Shown: positions 10,001-18,237 of the stretch, piece after piece
Layout: every line of letters starts with the position of its first letter
Numbering within the stretch: position 1 is the first letter of the stretch
Assembly: GCA_029934835.1 (NCBI GenBank)
Contig: JAOZLL010000008.1
Span: forward strand, 17,020-52,552
Reading direction: 5' to 3'
Length of the DNA: 35,533 nucleotides
Origin: Flavobacteriaceae bacterium
Lineage (GTDB): Bacteria > Bacteroidota > Bacteroidia > Flavobacteriales > Flavobacteriaceae
Notes under the pieces: model-generated
The model's input: the letters and a program-made list of their open reading frames with translations, nothing else
Databases searched by the model: none
Told to the model about the DNA's origin: nothing
Translations under genes and position numbers: made by a program

Positions 10001-10252
10001 ATGATTGAAAATGGTAGTTTTTTAAGATTAAGTTATGTTACATTAGGTTACAGTATTCCAGTAGAACATATTGACTTTATTGATGGTATTAAAATATCTT
10101 TTTCAGGACAAAATTTATGGTTGTTAACTGATTATTCTGGCTTTGATCCAGAAGTAAATAGTTTTGCTTACGATCCAACACGTACAGGTATTGATTGGGG
10201 TTCATTCCCTAATCAACGTACATTTACATTTGGCATTAATGCTTCATTTTAA
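7073..10252 (+). CDS. susC: SusC-like TonB-dependent outer-membrane transporter
   Basis: Outer-membrane importer of oligosaccharides, energised by TonB and capped by the SusD partner. The 1059-aa protein starts with an SPI signal ending at LFAQ. A carboxypeptidase D regulatory-like domain follows (RTVTGKITD ... [12 protein letters not shown] ... TDFDGAFSI, about 21-100). Next come a TonB-box-like stretch (EEVVVIGYG, about 102-110) and the plug ([43 protein letters not shown] in pieces). A long beta-barrel ends in the aromatic-rich strand FTFGINASF. These are diagnostic SusC features. The susD gene starts 7 bp downstream, so the two are co-translated. The sequence does not reveal the glycan transported; the gene context suggests sulfated xylan-like oligosaccharides. 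Confidence 0.97.
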   Translation: [1059 protein letters not shown]

Positions 10253-10259
10253 AACATAT

Positions 10260-11939
10260 ATGATGAAAAATAGAAACAAAATAATAGGATTACTTATAGT
10301 AATATTGACAACAGTATTTTTAAATAGTTGTGAAGATCAATTAACAGATATTCCAGAAAATCAATTTACTGAAGTACAAGTGTTTTCTACTGAAGCAGGA
10401 GTAGAAACAGCAGTTAATGGGATGTATATACAATTACAAGGCTATGATTATTATGGTACAGGTTTGCGCTTGTTATTATGGCCACATTCAGGGAAATATC
10501 ATTCAAGACAAAATGCAAACTCTGATGCTAATAGATTAAATATTACAAATACTAATATAAATTTAGATCAGGTATGGAGAGGTATGTGGAAAACGATAAA
10601 TCAAATAAATCTTGTATTAATTAACGTAGAAGGTAATGGTCTAGATAATGAAGCAACTAGTTTAGGACAAGCTTATTTTTTACGAGCAGTTGTTTATTTT
10701 GATTTAGTACGTATGTTTGGAGAAGTACCAATTAGAACTTTGCCTACTACTAAAGATGATATTCATATTGCAAAAAATACCGAAGAAGAGGTTTATAGTC
10801 TTATAATTGAAGATTTAAAAAAAGCTGCCGATCTACTGCCAGATGCTGGTGAATATATAAATGGAAGACCTCTAAAATATGCTGCCAATGCATATTTAGC
10901 AAAAGTATATGTTACACTTGCTGGTCGTAATGATGCGAGTCAAAATTTTCCTGAATTTAATTCGGTTACCGAATCAGAAATAACAACGGCTAGTATTACA
11001 GATTTTTGGCAAGAAGCAAAAACAGAATTAGATTATGTAATTAACAATGGAGGTTATTCTTTAACTTCAACTTTTTCAGATTTATGGGAGCAAGATAGTA
11101 GAAATACGTCAGAATCTATTTTTGAATTACAATATGGACATGTAGGTACTTCAAATTCAAATGGTATTATTAAAGATGTGGTGGCAAAAAATAGTCCAAA
11201 TGTTGGAGATGTTAATACTTGGGGACGTATAAGACCTAACAAAGAAATGTTTAATGATCATATTATTCAGTATTCTGGTATTGATTATACAGGAGTAGAT
11301 TTTATCCCTGCAGGAAGTACTTCAGATGATGTATTATTAGATGAAAATGTAGCGGACCCTAGAATTAACGAAACCTTTCTATTCAACTTCTACAATAGAT
11401 CTACTAACAACGCTTTAGTAAAAGTATTTCCTAGAAAAGACAGAGGAAATGATGCCTATGCATACCTTAAGAAATATAGAGATTTAACGTATAATGGTAC
11501 AACTACTATTGAAAATTTAATTGTATTTCGTTATGCAGATATTTTATTATTAAGAGCTGAAGTCGAAAATGAAATTAGTGGACCTTCAACAGCTTATTCA
11601 TTTGTAAATGAAGTTTTATCAAGAGCTCGAACAACAAGTTCTGGTACCACAACGCAACCAGCAGATTGGGATGCAACAAGTATTCCAACACAAGATGATT
11701 TCCGTGAGCGTATCATGAGAGAACGCGAATATGAATTAAATGGTGAAGGTCATGAATGGTTTGATATGAGAAGACGTGGTTTAGCTCGTTTTCAAGAACA
11801 AATTGACCACCACAATGCGGCAGTTGATTTTTATACATCTGAAGGTAACAAAGATTTTATCTTTATGAATATTGAAACTGAAGGAAAAATTCCGATACCA
11901 TTAGCAGAAATATCTGGTAATAATTTAATTAATGAATAG
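10260..11939 (+). CDS. susD: SusD-like surface glycan-binding lipoprotein
   Basis: Surface lipoprotein that captures oligosaccharides and closes over SusC. I chose ATG 10260 (or the adjacent ATG 10263), because only this gives the signal peptide and lipobox LNSC (Cys24). The frame is open further upstream from 10164, but that stretch overlaps the susC barrel and encodes no signal. The mature N-terminus CEDQLTDIPENQFTE is typical of SusD. TPR-rich segments follow (AYFLRAVVYFDLVRMFGEVPI at about 140-160 in the usual form), then RYADILLLRAEVENE and a C-terminus with REREYELNGEGHEWFDMRR and KIPIPLAEI. The length is 559 aa, normal for the family. A strong hairpin follows the stop. Confidence 0.96.
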   Translation: MMKNRNKIIGLLIVILTTVFLNSCEDQLTDIPENQFTEVQVFSTEAGVETAVNGMYIQLQGYDYYGTGLRLLLWPHSGKYHSRQNANSDANRLNITNTNINLDQVWRGMWKTINQINLVLINVEGNGLDNEATSLGQAYFLRAVVYFDLVRMFGEVPIRTLPTTKDDIHIAKNTEEEVYSLIIEDLKKAADLLPDAGEYINGRPLKYAANAYLAKVYVTLAGRNDASQNFPEFNSVTESEITTASITDFWQEAKTELDYVINNGGYSLTSTFSDLWEQDSRNTSESIFELQYGHVGTSNSNGIIKDVVAKNSPNVGDVNTWGRIRPNKEMFNDHIIQYSGIDYTGVDFIPAGSTSDDVLLDENVADPRINETFLFNFYNRSTNNALVKVFPRKDRGNDAYAYLKKYRDLTYNGTTTIENLIVFRYADILLLRAEVENEISGPSTAYSFVNEVLSRARTTSSGTTTQPADWDATSIPTQDDFRERIMREREYELNGEGHEWFDMRRRGLARFQEQIDHHNAAVDFYTSEGNKDFIFMNIETEGKIPIPLAEISGNNLINE

Positions 11940-11966
11940 AATTAATAATTGTTAATTAAAATATTT

Positions 11967-11996
11967 TTGAGGCTGTTGTATTCTCAATAGCCTCAA
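11967..11996 (+). terminator. Stem-loop after susD, likely attenuating terminator
   Basis: TTGAGGCTGTTG and CAATAGCCTCAA can pair over 12 bp with one G-U pair around a 6-nt loop, 27 bp after the susD stop. It is the strongest hairpin seen in the window. No long U run follows, so it may be a partial terminator or an RNA-stability hairpin that sets susCD expression above the downstream enzyme genes. Confidence 0.5.
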
Positions 11997-12012
11997 TAGT
12001 ATCTTTACTATT
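11995..12012 (+). other. Second small stem-loop, overlapping the first
   Basis: AATAGTA and TACTATT pair perfectly over 7 bp around a TCTT loop. The left arm uses the last two bases of the preceding hairpin and includes the second copy of a CTCAATAG direct repeat (11983-11990, 11992-11999), so the two folds partly compete. Confidence 0.35.
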
Positions 12013-12026
12013 CTCTATTACAATCG

Positions 12027-12054
12027 TTTTTAAGTGGTTGTGATATCTTAAAAA
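12027..12054 (+). other. Third stem-loop in the susD-enzyme spacer
   Basis: TTTTTAAG and CTTAAAAA form a perfect 8-bp inverted repeat around a 12-nt loop, 61 bp before the next ATG. It is AT-only apart from one pair, so it is weak alone. With the two hairpins upstream it makes the 176-bp spacer unusually structured. I see no other gene in the spacer. A TATTTTTG box at 11962-11969 precedes the first hairpin but lacks the TCAAAC partner. Confidence 0.3.
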
Positions 12055-12115
12055 TAAGCTGTTTTTAAACTCTAGCGAAACAAAATAATTAATATTCATT
12101 TTAATATATGATTTC

Positions 12116-14713
12116 ATGCAAATCAAAAATTATTTTTCTATAATTTTCATCTTTTCTTTGGTGTCATTTGTATATTCACAACAAGAAAAAAAACTAAATG
12201 TTTTATTTATTGCAATTGATGATTTAAAACCGACTCTAGGAAGTTTTGGAGATACATTTGCGATTACTCCTAATTTAGATACATTTTCAGAAAATGCTAC
12301 TGTTTTTTTAAACAATCATTGCCAACAGGCAGTTTGCGGACCTTCTAGAGCGAGTCTAATGACTGGGAAAAGGCCTGATTATACAAAGGTTAGAGATCTT
12401 AAAACAAAAATGAGAGATATAAATCCTGAGATTGTTTCCATACCACAATATTTTAAAGAGAATGGCTATACAACAATGGGAGTTGGAAAAATTTATGATC
12501 CCAGATGTGTTGATAAAGATATTGATAAACCTTCGTGGAGTATTCCCTTTTACAAAGAAAGGAACCTAGAATTTCCTAAAGAATATGGTAATCCAGTATT
12601 TGGTTATTATCAGAATAAAGAAATAAAAGCTAAAATAGCTGCCTTAATAAAAGAAGGTAAAGAAAAAGGAGTTAAAAACCCTACTAGATACGCTAGAAAT
12701 AAGTATAAACCACCTTATGAGTCTAGTAATGCTCCAGATGAAGCCTATATGGATGGAGCCATTGCCCTAAAAGGTTTAGAGTTAATTGATGAAGTGAGTA
12801 AAAAACCTTCAGAACCTTTCTTTTTGGCTATTGGTTTTAAAAGACCTCACCTACCATTTGTAGCACCAAAAAAATATTGGGATTTATATGATGAAAGTAA
12901 AATTCCTTATGCTGCTTTTCAACAGAAATCTAAAAACGGACCAGATATAGCCTTTCATAATTCAGGTGAATTAAGAAGCTATAAAGACGATGCAATTGAG
13001 TATGTAATAAACGATGAGAATTTGTTAAGCCTTGATAAAGAAACTCAAAAAAAACTAATTCATGGGTATTATGCAGCTACAAGTTTTGTTGATGTACAAG
13101 TGGGTAAAGTTCTAGATAAACTAAAAGAAAAAGGACTCGATAAAAATACAATTGTTGTTATTTGGGGAGACCATGGTTGGCATTTGGGTGACCATAGTAT
13201 GTGGAATAAGCATTCTGCTTTTGAACAAGCAACTCGATCACCCATGATGATTTATGTTCCAGGTGTTCATAAAGGAATTCAAGTTAATTCTCCTACTGAG
13301 TTTGTAGATATATTTCCGACTCTTTGTGAATTAACAAATTTAGAAATCCCTACTATTTTAGATGGTAAGAGTTTAGCTTCAATTGTAGAAGGTAAGAGTA
13401 CTAGTGTGAAAAATTATGCGGTAAGTCAACAACCACGAGGCAAAAGAATAGGTTATAGTTTTAGAACAGAGCAGTACAGATACACTGTTTGGGTTGAAAA
13501 CAATAAAAAAAGCACAGATAATATTTCTGAAATAGACATTTTTGCACAAGAATTATATGACTATAAAGCCGATCCTTTAGAAACTATAAACCATTTTGGA
13601 GAAGAAAAGTACAAAACAATACAAAAAAAATTAATTGCGTATTCCAAAGAATTTTTTAGATCAGAACATGCTAAAGCAAATAAAAAAACAACTTCTACAG
13701 AAAGCATTAAGGACATACTAAAGAATAATTATCCGAATGAATCCTTTTTCATCGGGACTACTTTAGGACGCGAACAACTTGGAACAGATATAGAAAAACT
13801 GTTCTTAAAAGATTTCACCTATGCAACATCAAGAAACTTTGCCAAACAAAGGCTTGTACATCCAAAGCCCAAAGTGTGGAATTGGAAGTATATTGACCAG
13901 TTTATTCAATTCGGAATAAAAAATAATATAGACTTAAGACTGCATTCACCTATTAGTCCACAAGCCTCAAAATGGGCAAAATCAGATGAGCGGACAGCAA
14001 AAGAGCTCAAAAAGAACATGACCGAATATCTGAAAGCTTTAAGTAAAAAAATCAATAATGAGAATACAATTAAATGGATGGAAGTTGTTAATGAAACCGT
14101 TGAAAGAGATGGCGAATGGTTTCAAGACAAACCTGGCGTAAAAAAATGGGAGAACCCATGGGTTAAAATGGGCTATGATAAGGAAGGTGTTCCTATATAT
14201 ATTACTCGAGCTTTTAAAATAGCAAATAAATATGCACCTAATATTAGTCAAATTTATAACCAACATGGTGGAATGGAACCTGTAATGTGGGAAAAGGTTA
14301 AAAAAACAATCCTCTATTTAAAAGAAAAAGGATATCGAGTAGATGGACTGGGTTGGCAAGCACATTTAAAGGCTCATTCAAGAGTTGTCGATGATCCGAA
14401 AAATTTAAAATATTTATCAGAATTAATAGATTGGGCGCATTCGAATAATCTTGATTTTCACATAACAGAATTTGATTATCATATTAAATCAGGAGATAAT
14501 ACACCAGAAAACTATAAGAATCAAGCTGAAGCCTACGCTGAAATTTTAAAAATTGTATTGGAAAAAAGGAAATCAGGTGTGGTAAGCTTTAATGTTTGGG
14601 GTATTATGGATAGTGCTGATGGAAAGAATAAACATCGTTTTTTATATGATAAAAACAATAATCCTAAACTAGCCTATTTTGCCATTATAAAAACACTTAA
14701 GACAAGTAAATAG
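12116..14713 (+). CDS. Bifunctional S1 sulfatase-GH10 xylanase-like fusion
   Basis: Two catalytic modules in one 865-aa secreted protein. The SPI signal ends near VYSQ; there is no lipobox and no T9SS domain, so it is probably periplasmic. Residues about 28-500 form an S1 sulfatase of the iduronate-2-sulfatase-like type (S1_7-like): IAIDDLKP, CGPSR with Cys74, and WGDHGWHLGDHSMWNKHS. GKIYDP has Asp where GKIFH in the paralogue at 16511 has His. Residues about 535-865 form a GH10 barrel: MEVVNETV gives acid/base Glu660, ITEFDYHI gives nucleophile Glu785, and GLGWQAH, VWGIMDS and PKLAYFAI match GH10. In the usual GHTLVWHSQ region it reads LRLHSPISPQ, with Pro615 where His is normal. The reading frame is continuous. 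It likely desulfates and cleaves the same oligosaccharide; this is inference. Confidence 0.9.
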   Translation: MQIKNYFSIIFIFSLVSFVYSQQEKKLNVLFIAIDDLKPTLGSFGDTFAITPNLDTFSENATVFLNNHCQQAVCGPSRASLMTGKRPDYTKVRDLKTKMRDINPEIVSIPQYFKENGYTTMGVGKIYDPRCVDKDIDKPSWSIPFYKERNLEFPKEYGNPVFGYYQNKEIKAKIAALIKEGKEKGVKNPTRYARNKYKPPYESSNAPDEAYMDGAIALKGLELIDEVSKKPSEPFFLAIGFKRPHLPFVAPKKYWDLYDESKIPYAAFQQKSKNGPDIAFHNSGELRSYKDDAIEYVINDENLLSLDKETQKKLIHGYYAATSFVDVQVGKVLDKLKEKGLDKNTIVVIWGDHGWHLGDHSMWNKHSAFEQATRSPMMIYVPGVHKGIQVNSPTEFVDIFPTLCELTNLEIPTILDGKSLASIVEGKSTSVKNYAVSQQPRGKRIGYSFRTEQYRYTVWVENNKKSTDNISEIDIFAQELYDYKADPLETINHFGEEKYKTIQKKLIAYSKEFFRSEHAKANKKTTSTESIKDILKNNYPNESFFIGTTLGREQLGTDIEKLFLKDFTYATSRNFAKQRLVHPKPKVWNWKYIDQFIQFGIKNNIDLRLHSPISPQASKWAKSDERTAKELKKNMTEYLKALSKKINNENTIKWMEVVNETVERDGEWFQDKPGVKKWENPWVKMGYDKEGVPIYITRAFKIANKYAPNISQIYNQHGGMEPVMWEKVKKTILYLKEKGYRVDGLGWQAHLKAHSRVVDDPKNLKYLSELIDWAHSNNLDFHITEFDYHIKSGDNTPENYKNQAEAYAEILKIVLEKRKSGVVSFNVWGIMDSADGKNKHRFLYDKNNNPKLAYFAIIKTLKTSK

Positions 14714-14744
14714 AAATGAAGGAATTATTTCATATTATTTTATC

Positions 14745-14845
14745 TAAACACATGAAACGAGCATGTGCGATTTTGACATCCAAGGGAATGATTAATAGCG
14801 AACACCGTGTGTTACCGCTAAAAAATAAATTTTAAACACATGAAA
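14745..14845 (+). repeat. 13-bp direct repeats flanking a hairpin-bearing segment
   Basis: TAAACACATGAAA occurs at 14745-14757 and again at 14833-14845, where it holds the start codon of the next sulfatase. The 75 bp between the copies are less AT-rich than the flanks. They contain a hairpin at 14797-14819 (AGCG AACAC, loop CGT, GTGTT AC CGCT) and a 27-codon ORF from ATG 14752 to TAA 14833. It could be a partial duplication of a gene start, a small insertion, or a leader element. Confidence 0.45.
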
Positions 14846-16507
14846 ACATTAAAAACAATAGTATTACTAAACACAAGAATAATTCTTGTATTGTTTTTGT
14901 TGTTTGTTTCCTGTAATACAAAAAAGAAGAATACCCAATTAGCACAAGTAATAAAACCAACTGAAACTAATGTTTTAAAACCTAATATTATTTTTATAAT
15001 GGCAGATGATTTAGCAACACAAGCCATTAGTGCCTATGGTGGTATTTATAAAGATATTGCACCTACACCTAATATGGATAGAATTGCCAATGAAGGTATG
15101 CTTTTTCAAGATGTATTATGTAACAATGCTATTTGCGGACCCAGTAGAGCAGCTATTTTAACAGGAAATAACAGCCACATCAATGGGTATTACAAAAATG
15201 AAAGTGGTGGGAGATTTGATGCATCTTTATGGACATTTCCACAAGAGTTCCAACAAAAGGGTTACCAAACCAGCCTATTTGGGAAATGGCATTTAGGATC
15301 AGAACCTAAAGGATTTGATGTGTTTAAATATCATAATTCGGCTAATCAGCAAGGTAATTATTGGGATCCAATATATAATGAAAATGGAAAAGACATTAAA
15401 GAAAATGGTTATGCAACTAATTTAAGCACAGATTTCGCGATAGATTGGTTAGCCAATAAGAGGGATAAAGAAGCTCCTTTTATGATGATGCTACAATATA
15501 AAGCACCACATAGATCCTGGATGCCTGACACTAAATATGAACAACTTTGGGACAAGATAGATATGCCATATCCCACAACTTTTAATGATGATTATAAAGG
15601 TAGAAGTTTAACAGCTGGTGATACCGAAATGACAATGGATTATTTCAGTAGACGAGATATGAAATTAGAAAGACCTAAAGAACTTAAAGGTAAAGAAAGG
15701 CTGCTGTGGGATTTTTATGGTAGCAAACCAAACCAGATTGTTCAACCTTCTGGGATGACAAAAGATGAAGGAAAAAAATGGCGTTATCAAAACTATATTA
15801 AAGACTATTTAGCTTGTGTAAAATCAGTTGATGATAATATTGGTCGTGTTTTAGAGTATCTTGACCAAAACGGATTAGCTGAGAATACGATTATTGTAAT
15901 TACATCTGATCAAGGTTTTTACCTTGGAGAACATGGTTTTTTTGATAAACGATTTATTTATGAAGAGTCTATCAGAATACCATTTTTAGTAAGATATCCT
16001 AAGAATATTAAGGCAGGAAGTGTAAACAATGATATTATTACCAATATGGATTTTGCACCAACTTTACTTGAACTAGCAGGTCTTTCTACTCAAGAAGAAA
16101 TGCAAGGAACTAGTTTTGCATCTAATTTAAATGGAAAGACACCTGATAATTGGCAAAAAGCTATGTATTACCACTATTATGAATATCCATATTGGCACCA
16201 CGTACAACCTCATTATGGTATTAGAACTCAAAAATATACCTTAGTACATTTCTATTACAACATTGATGTTTGGGAATTTTATGATTTAGAAAAAGATCCT
16301 AATCAAATGAGTAATAGTATCAATGACCCTCAATATGCATCAATCATAATAAATCTTAAAAAAGAACTTAAAAACTTGATGGTAGCATCAGAAAATGATA
16401 AGTCTTTAACAGATTTTAGAAATATTACAGATACAAACTTTGGTTTGATTGTTGATAAAAAAGAAGGAGCAACTTCAGTTCAAGACATTTTAACTAATAA
16501 AGAATAA
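14840..16507 (+). CDS. S1-family sulfatase, lipoprotein (S1_11-like)
   Basis: Sulfatase of 555 aa with an SPII signal ending at LFVSC, so an envelope lipoprotein. IMADDLATQAISAYGG provides the N-terminal metal ligands, ICGPSR contains the formylglycine Cys99, SLFGKWHLG holds the Lys and His of the active site, and ITSDQGFYLGEHG the late ligands. The HINGYYKN segment after the active site and the overall form resemble N-acetylglucosamine-6-sulfatase-like S1_11 enzymes. In this context the true target may be another 6-O or pentose sulfate, and the subfamily call is from memory of motifs. The start ATG lies in the second copy of the 13-bp repeat. The next sulfatase begins 3 bp after the stop, indicating co-translation. 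Confidence 0.92.
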   Translation: MKTLKTIVLLNTRIILVLFLLFVSCNTKKKNTQLAQVIKPTETNVLKPNIIFIMADDLATQAISAYGGIYKDIAPTPNMDRIANEGMLFQDVLCNNAICGPSRAAILTGNNSHINGYYKNESGGRFDASLWTFPQEFQQKGYQTSLFGKWHLGSEPKGFDVFKYHNSANQQGNYWDPIYNENGKDIKENGYATNLSTDFAIDWLANKRDKEAPFMMMLQYKAPHRSWMPDTKYEQLWDKIDMPYPTTFNDDYKGRSLTAGDTEMTMDYFSRRDMKLERPKELKGKERLLWDFYGSKPNQIVQPSGMTKDEGKKWRYQNYIKDYLACVKSVDDNIGRVLEYLDQNGLAENTIIVITSDQGFYLGEHGFFDKRFIYEESIRIPFLVRYPKNIKAGSVNNDIITNMDFAPTLLELAGLSTQEEMQGTSFASNLNGKTPDNWQKAMYYHYYEYPYWHHVQPHYGIRTQKYTLVHFYYNIDVWEFYDLEKDPNQMSNSINDPQYASIIINLKKELKNLMVASENDKSLTDFRNITDTNFGLIVDKKEGATSVQDILTNKE

Positions 16508-16510
16508 TTT

Positions 16511-18121
16511 ATGACTAAAACTATAAATATTATAATAGTAACATCCTTATTAATTGTTTTATTTTCGTGTAAAACTAAAAATGCAAAAACAGAGACCAAT
16601 TTAGTTACTGAAAGTACTGTTACAAACACGACAAACAAACAAAAGAATATTTTAATGATAGCGGTAGATGATTTAAAACCCTTACTAGCTCATTATGGAC
16701 ATCCAGAAATGCACACGCCAAATTTTGATCGTTTGGCAGAAATGGGTGTTTCTTTTACCAATGCAAATGTACAATATGCTGTTTGTGGTCCTTCAAGAGC
16801 AAGTGTGATGACAGGTGCAAATCCTGATAAAACAAAAGTATGGGATTTACATACCAATTTTAGAGAATCAGCACCTAATTTAATCTCAATGCCAGAGCAT
16901 CTAATTAACCAAGGCTATGAAACGACATCGGTTGGTAAAATTTTTCACCAAGGATCTACTTCACCAGGACACGATGAGAAAAGTTGGAGTATTCCACACA
17001 CTGTTCCTACTGATTTTGATCCAAAATATGGAACACCTGCCTTTAACTTCTATCAAAATCCTAAGACTAAAGAAGCCATGGCTGAATTAGAAAAAGAAGC
17101 AATTGCTAAAGGAAGAAAGAGAACAAGAGGTTATGTGTTAAAAAAACTAAGACCTAGCACCGAGGCTGTGGAAGTATCTGATGAAGCTTATCTCGAAGGC
17201 TTATATACCAAAACCGCACTTAAAAAATTAGATCGATTACTTGAAATAGGGAAACCTTTCTTTTTAGGAGTTGGTTTTCAAAAACCACATTTACCTTTTG
17301 TAGCACCTAAAAAATATTGGGATTTATACAAAAGAGAAGATATTGATTTAGCCAAATTTAGAGATTTATCTGATGGAACGCCCAACATTGCCTATCATTC
17401 TTTTGGCGAATTAAGAGCGTATTCTGACATCGACAGCAGTTTAAGTTTTGGAAATCAATTACCAGAAGCCAAACAACGAGAACTCATACACGGATATATG
17501 GCAGCCATCTCTTATGTAGATGCACAAATAGGAAAATTACTCAATGCATTCGAAGAAAAAGGAATTTTAGACGAAACTGTAATTGTATTATGGGGAGATC
17601 ATGGCTATCATTTGGGTGATCATACTTTATGGTGTAAACATTCCAATTTTGAACAAGCCACACATATTCCGTTTATGTTTGCTGGACCTGGTGTAGCAAA
17701 AAACAAAATGGTGGATAATCCTGTTAATTTAGTTGATCTATTTCCTACAATTTTTGATTTAGCAAACGTTAAACAAGTTGAACAAACAGATGGTAAATCA
17801 CTTATTCCATTACTCGATAATGATGCAAATACTACAATTGATGTAGATTATGCCATGAGTCAATATGGTAGAGGTAAAAATAAAGATAAAATGGGCTATT
17901 CAATGCGTACAGAACGATATCGTTATACAGAATGGCACGATAATAATTATAGAAGTTACGATGCCTACTCAAATGATAATATTATAGGATTTGAATTATA
18001 TGATTATGAAAAAGATCCTTTAGAAACTCATAATTTAGTAAAAAATCCTGCTTATAAAAGTGTAGTTACTGAACTAAAAGCAAAAATGAAAAATCATTTA
18101 ACAACAGTAAATAGCAAGTAA
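16511..18121 (+). CDS. S1-family sulfatase, lipoprotein (iduronate-2-sulfatase-like, S1_7-like)
   Basis: Sulfatase of 536 aa with lipobox VLFSC. IAVDDLKPLLAHYG, VCGPSR (formylglycine Cys92), SVGKIFHQG, FVAPKKYWDLY and WGDHGYHLGDHTLWCKHS are all hallmarks of the iduronate-2-sulfatase-like group. It is a clear paralogue of the sulfatase half of the fusion at 12116, sharing KPHLPFVAPKKYWDLY-type blocks, but it stops at the normal family length and has no GH10 module. That relation suggests duplication within the locus, followed by fusion or loss of GH10. It starts 3 bp after the preceding sulfatase. A substrate with a 2-O-sulfated sugar is possible but unproven. Confidence 0.92.
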   Translation: MTKTINIIIVTSLLIVLFSCKTKNAKTETNLVTESTVTNTTNKQKNILMIAVDDLKPLLAHYGHPEMHTPNFDRLAEMGVSFTNANVQYAVCGPSRASVMTGANPDKTKVWDLHTNFRESAPNLISMPEHLINQGYETTSVGKIFHQGSTSPGHDEKSWSIPHTVPTDFDPKYGTPAFNFYQNPKTKEAMAELEKEAIAKGRKRTRGYVLKKLRPSTEAVEVSDEAYLEGLYTKTALKKLDRLLEIGKPFFLGVGFQKPHLPFVAPKKYWDLYKREDIDLAKFRDLSDGTPNIAYHSFGELRAYSDIDSSLSFGNQLPEAKQRELIHGYMAAISYVDAQIGKLLNAFEEKGILDETVIVLWGDHGYHLGDHTLWCKHSNFEQATHIPFMFAGPGVAKNKMVDNPVNLVDLFPTIFDLANVKQVEQTDGKSLIPLLDNDANTTIDVDYAMSQYGRGKNKDKMGYSMRTERYRYTEWHDNNYRSYDAYSNDNIIGFELYDYEKDPLETHNLVKNPAYKSVVTELKAKMKNHLTTVNSK

Positions 18122-18237
18122 AAATAAAGTAACTTGTTCATCTTGTTTTGTAAATTTTTATTCAGCTAGTTAGTCGCAAAATTTTACATATTCGTTGATG
18201 TTAAGAATGTAAATAAAAATAATAATATATTCATCCG

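Noticed and set aside
10164-10259. Upstream extension of the susD frame
   Set aside because: It overlaps the SusC C-terminal strand, and only the start at 10260 gives a signal peptide with a lipobox at the correct distance.
11962-11969. TATTTTTG box as a promoter for the sulfatase-GH10 fusion
   Set aside because: It matches the -7 consensus but lacks the TCAAAC box, sits 147 bp before the ATG, and a transcript from it would begin inside the hairpin; kept only as a note.
14745-14845. The 13-bp repeats as a target-site duplication of an insertion sequence
   Set aside because: The 75-bp core has no terminal inverted repeats and no transposase, so a transposon call is not supported; it is reported only as a repeat.
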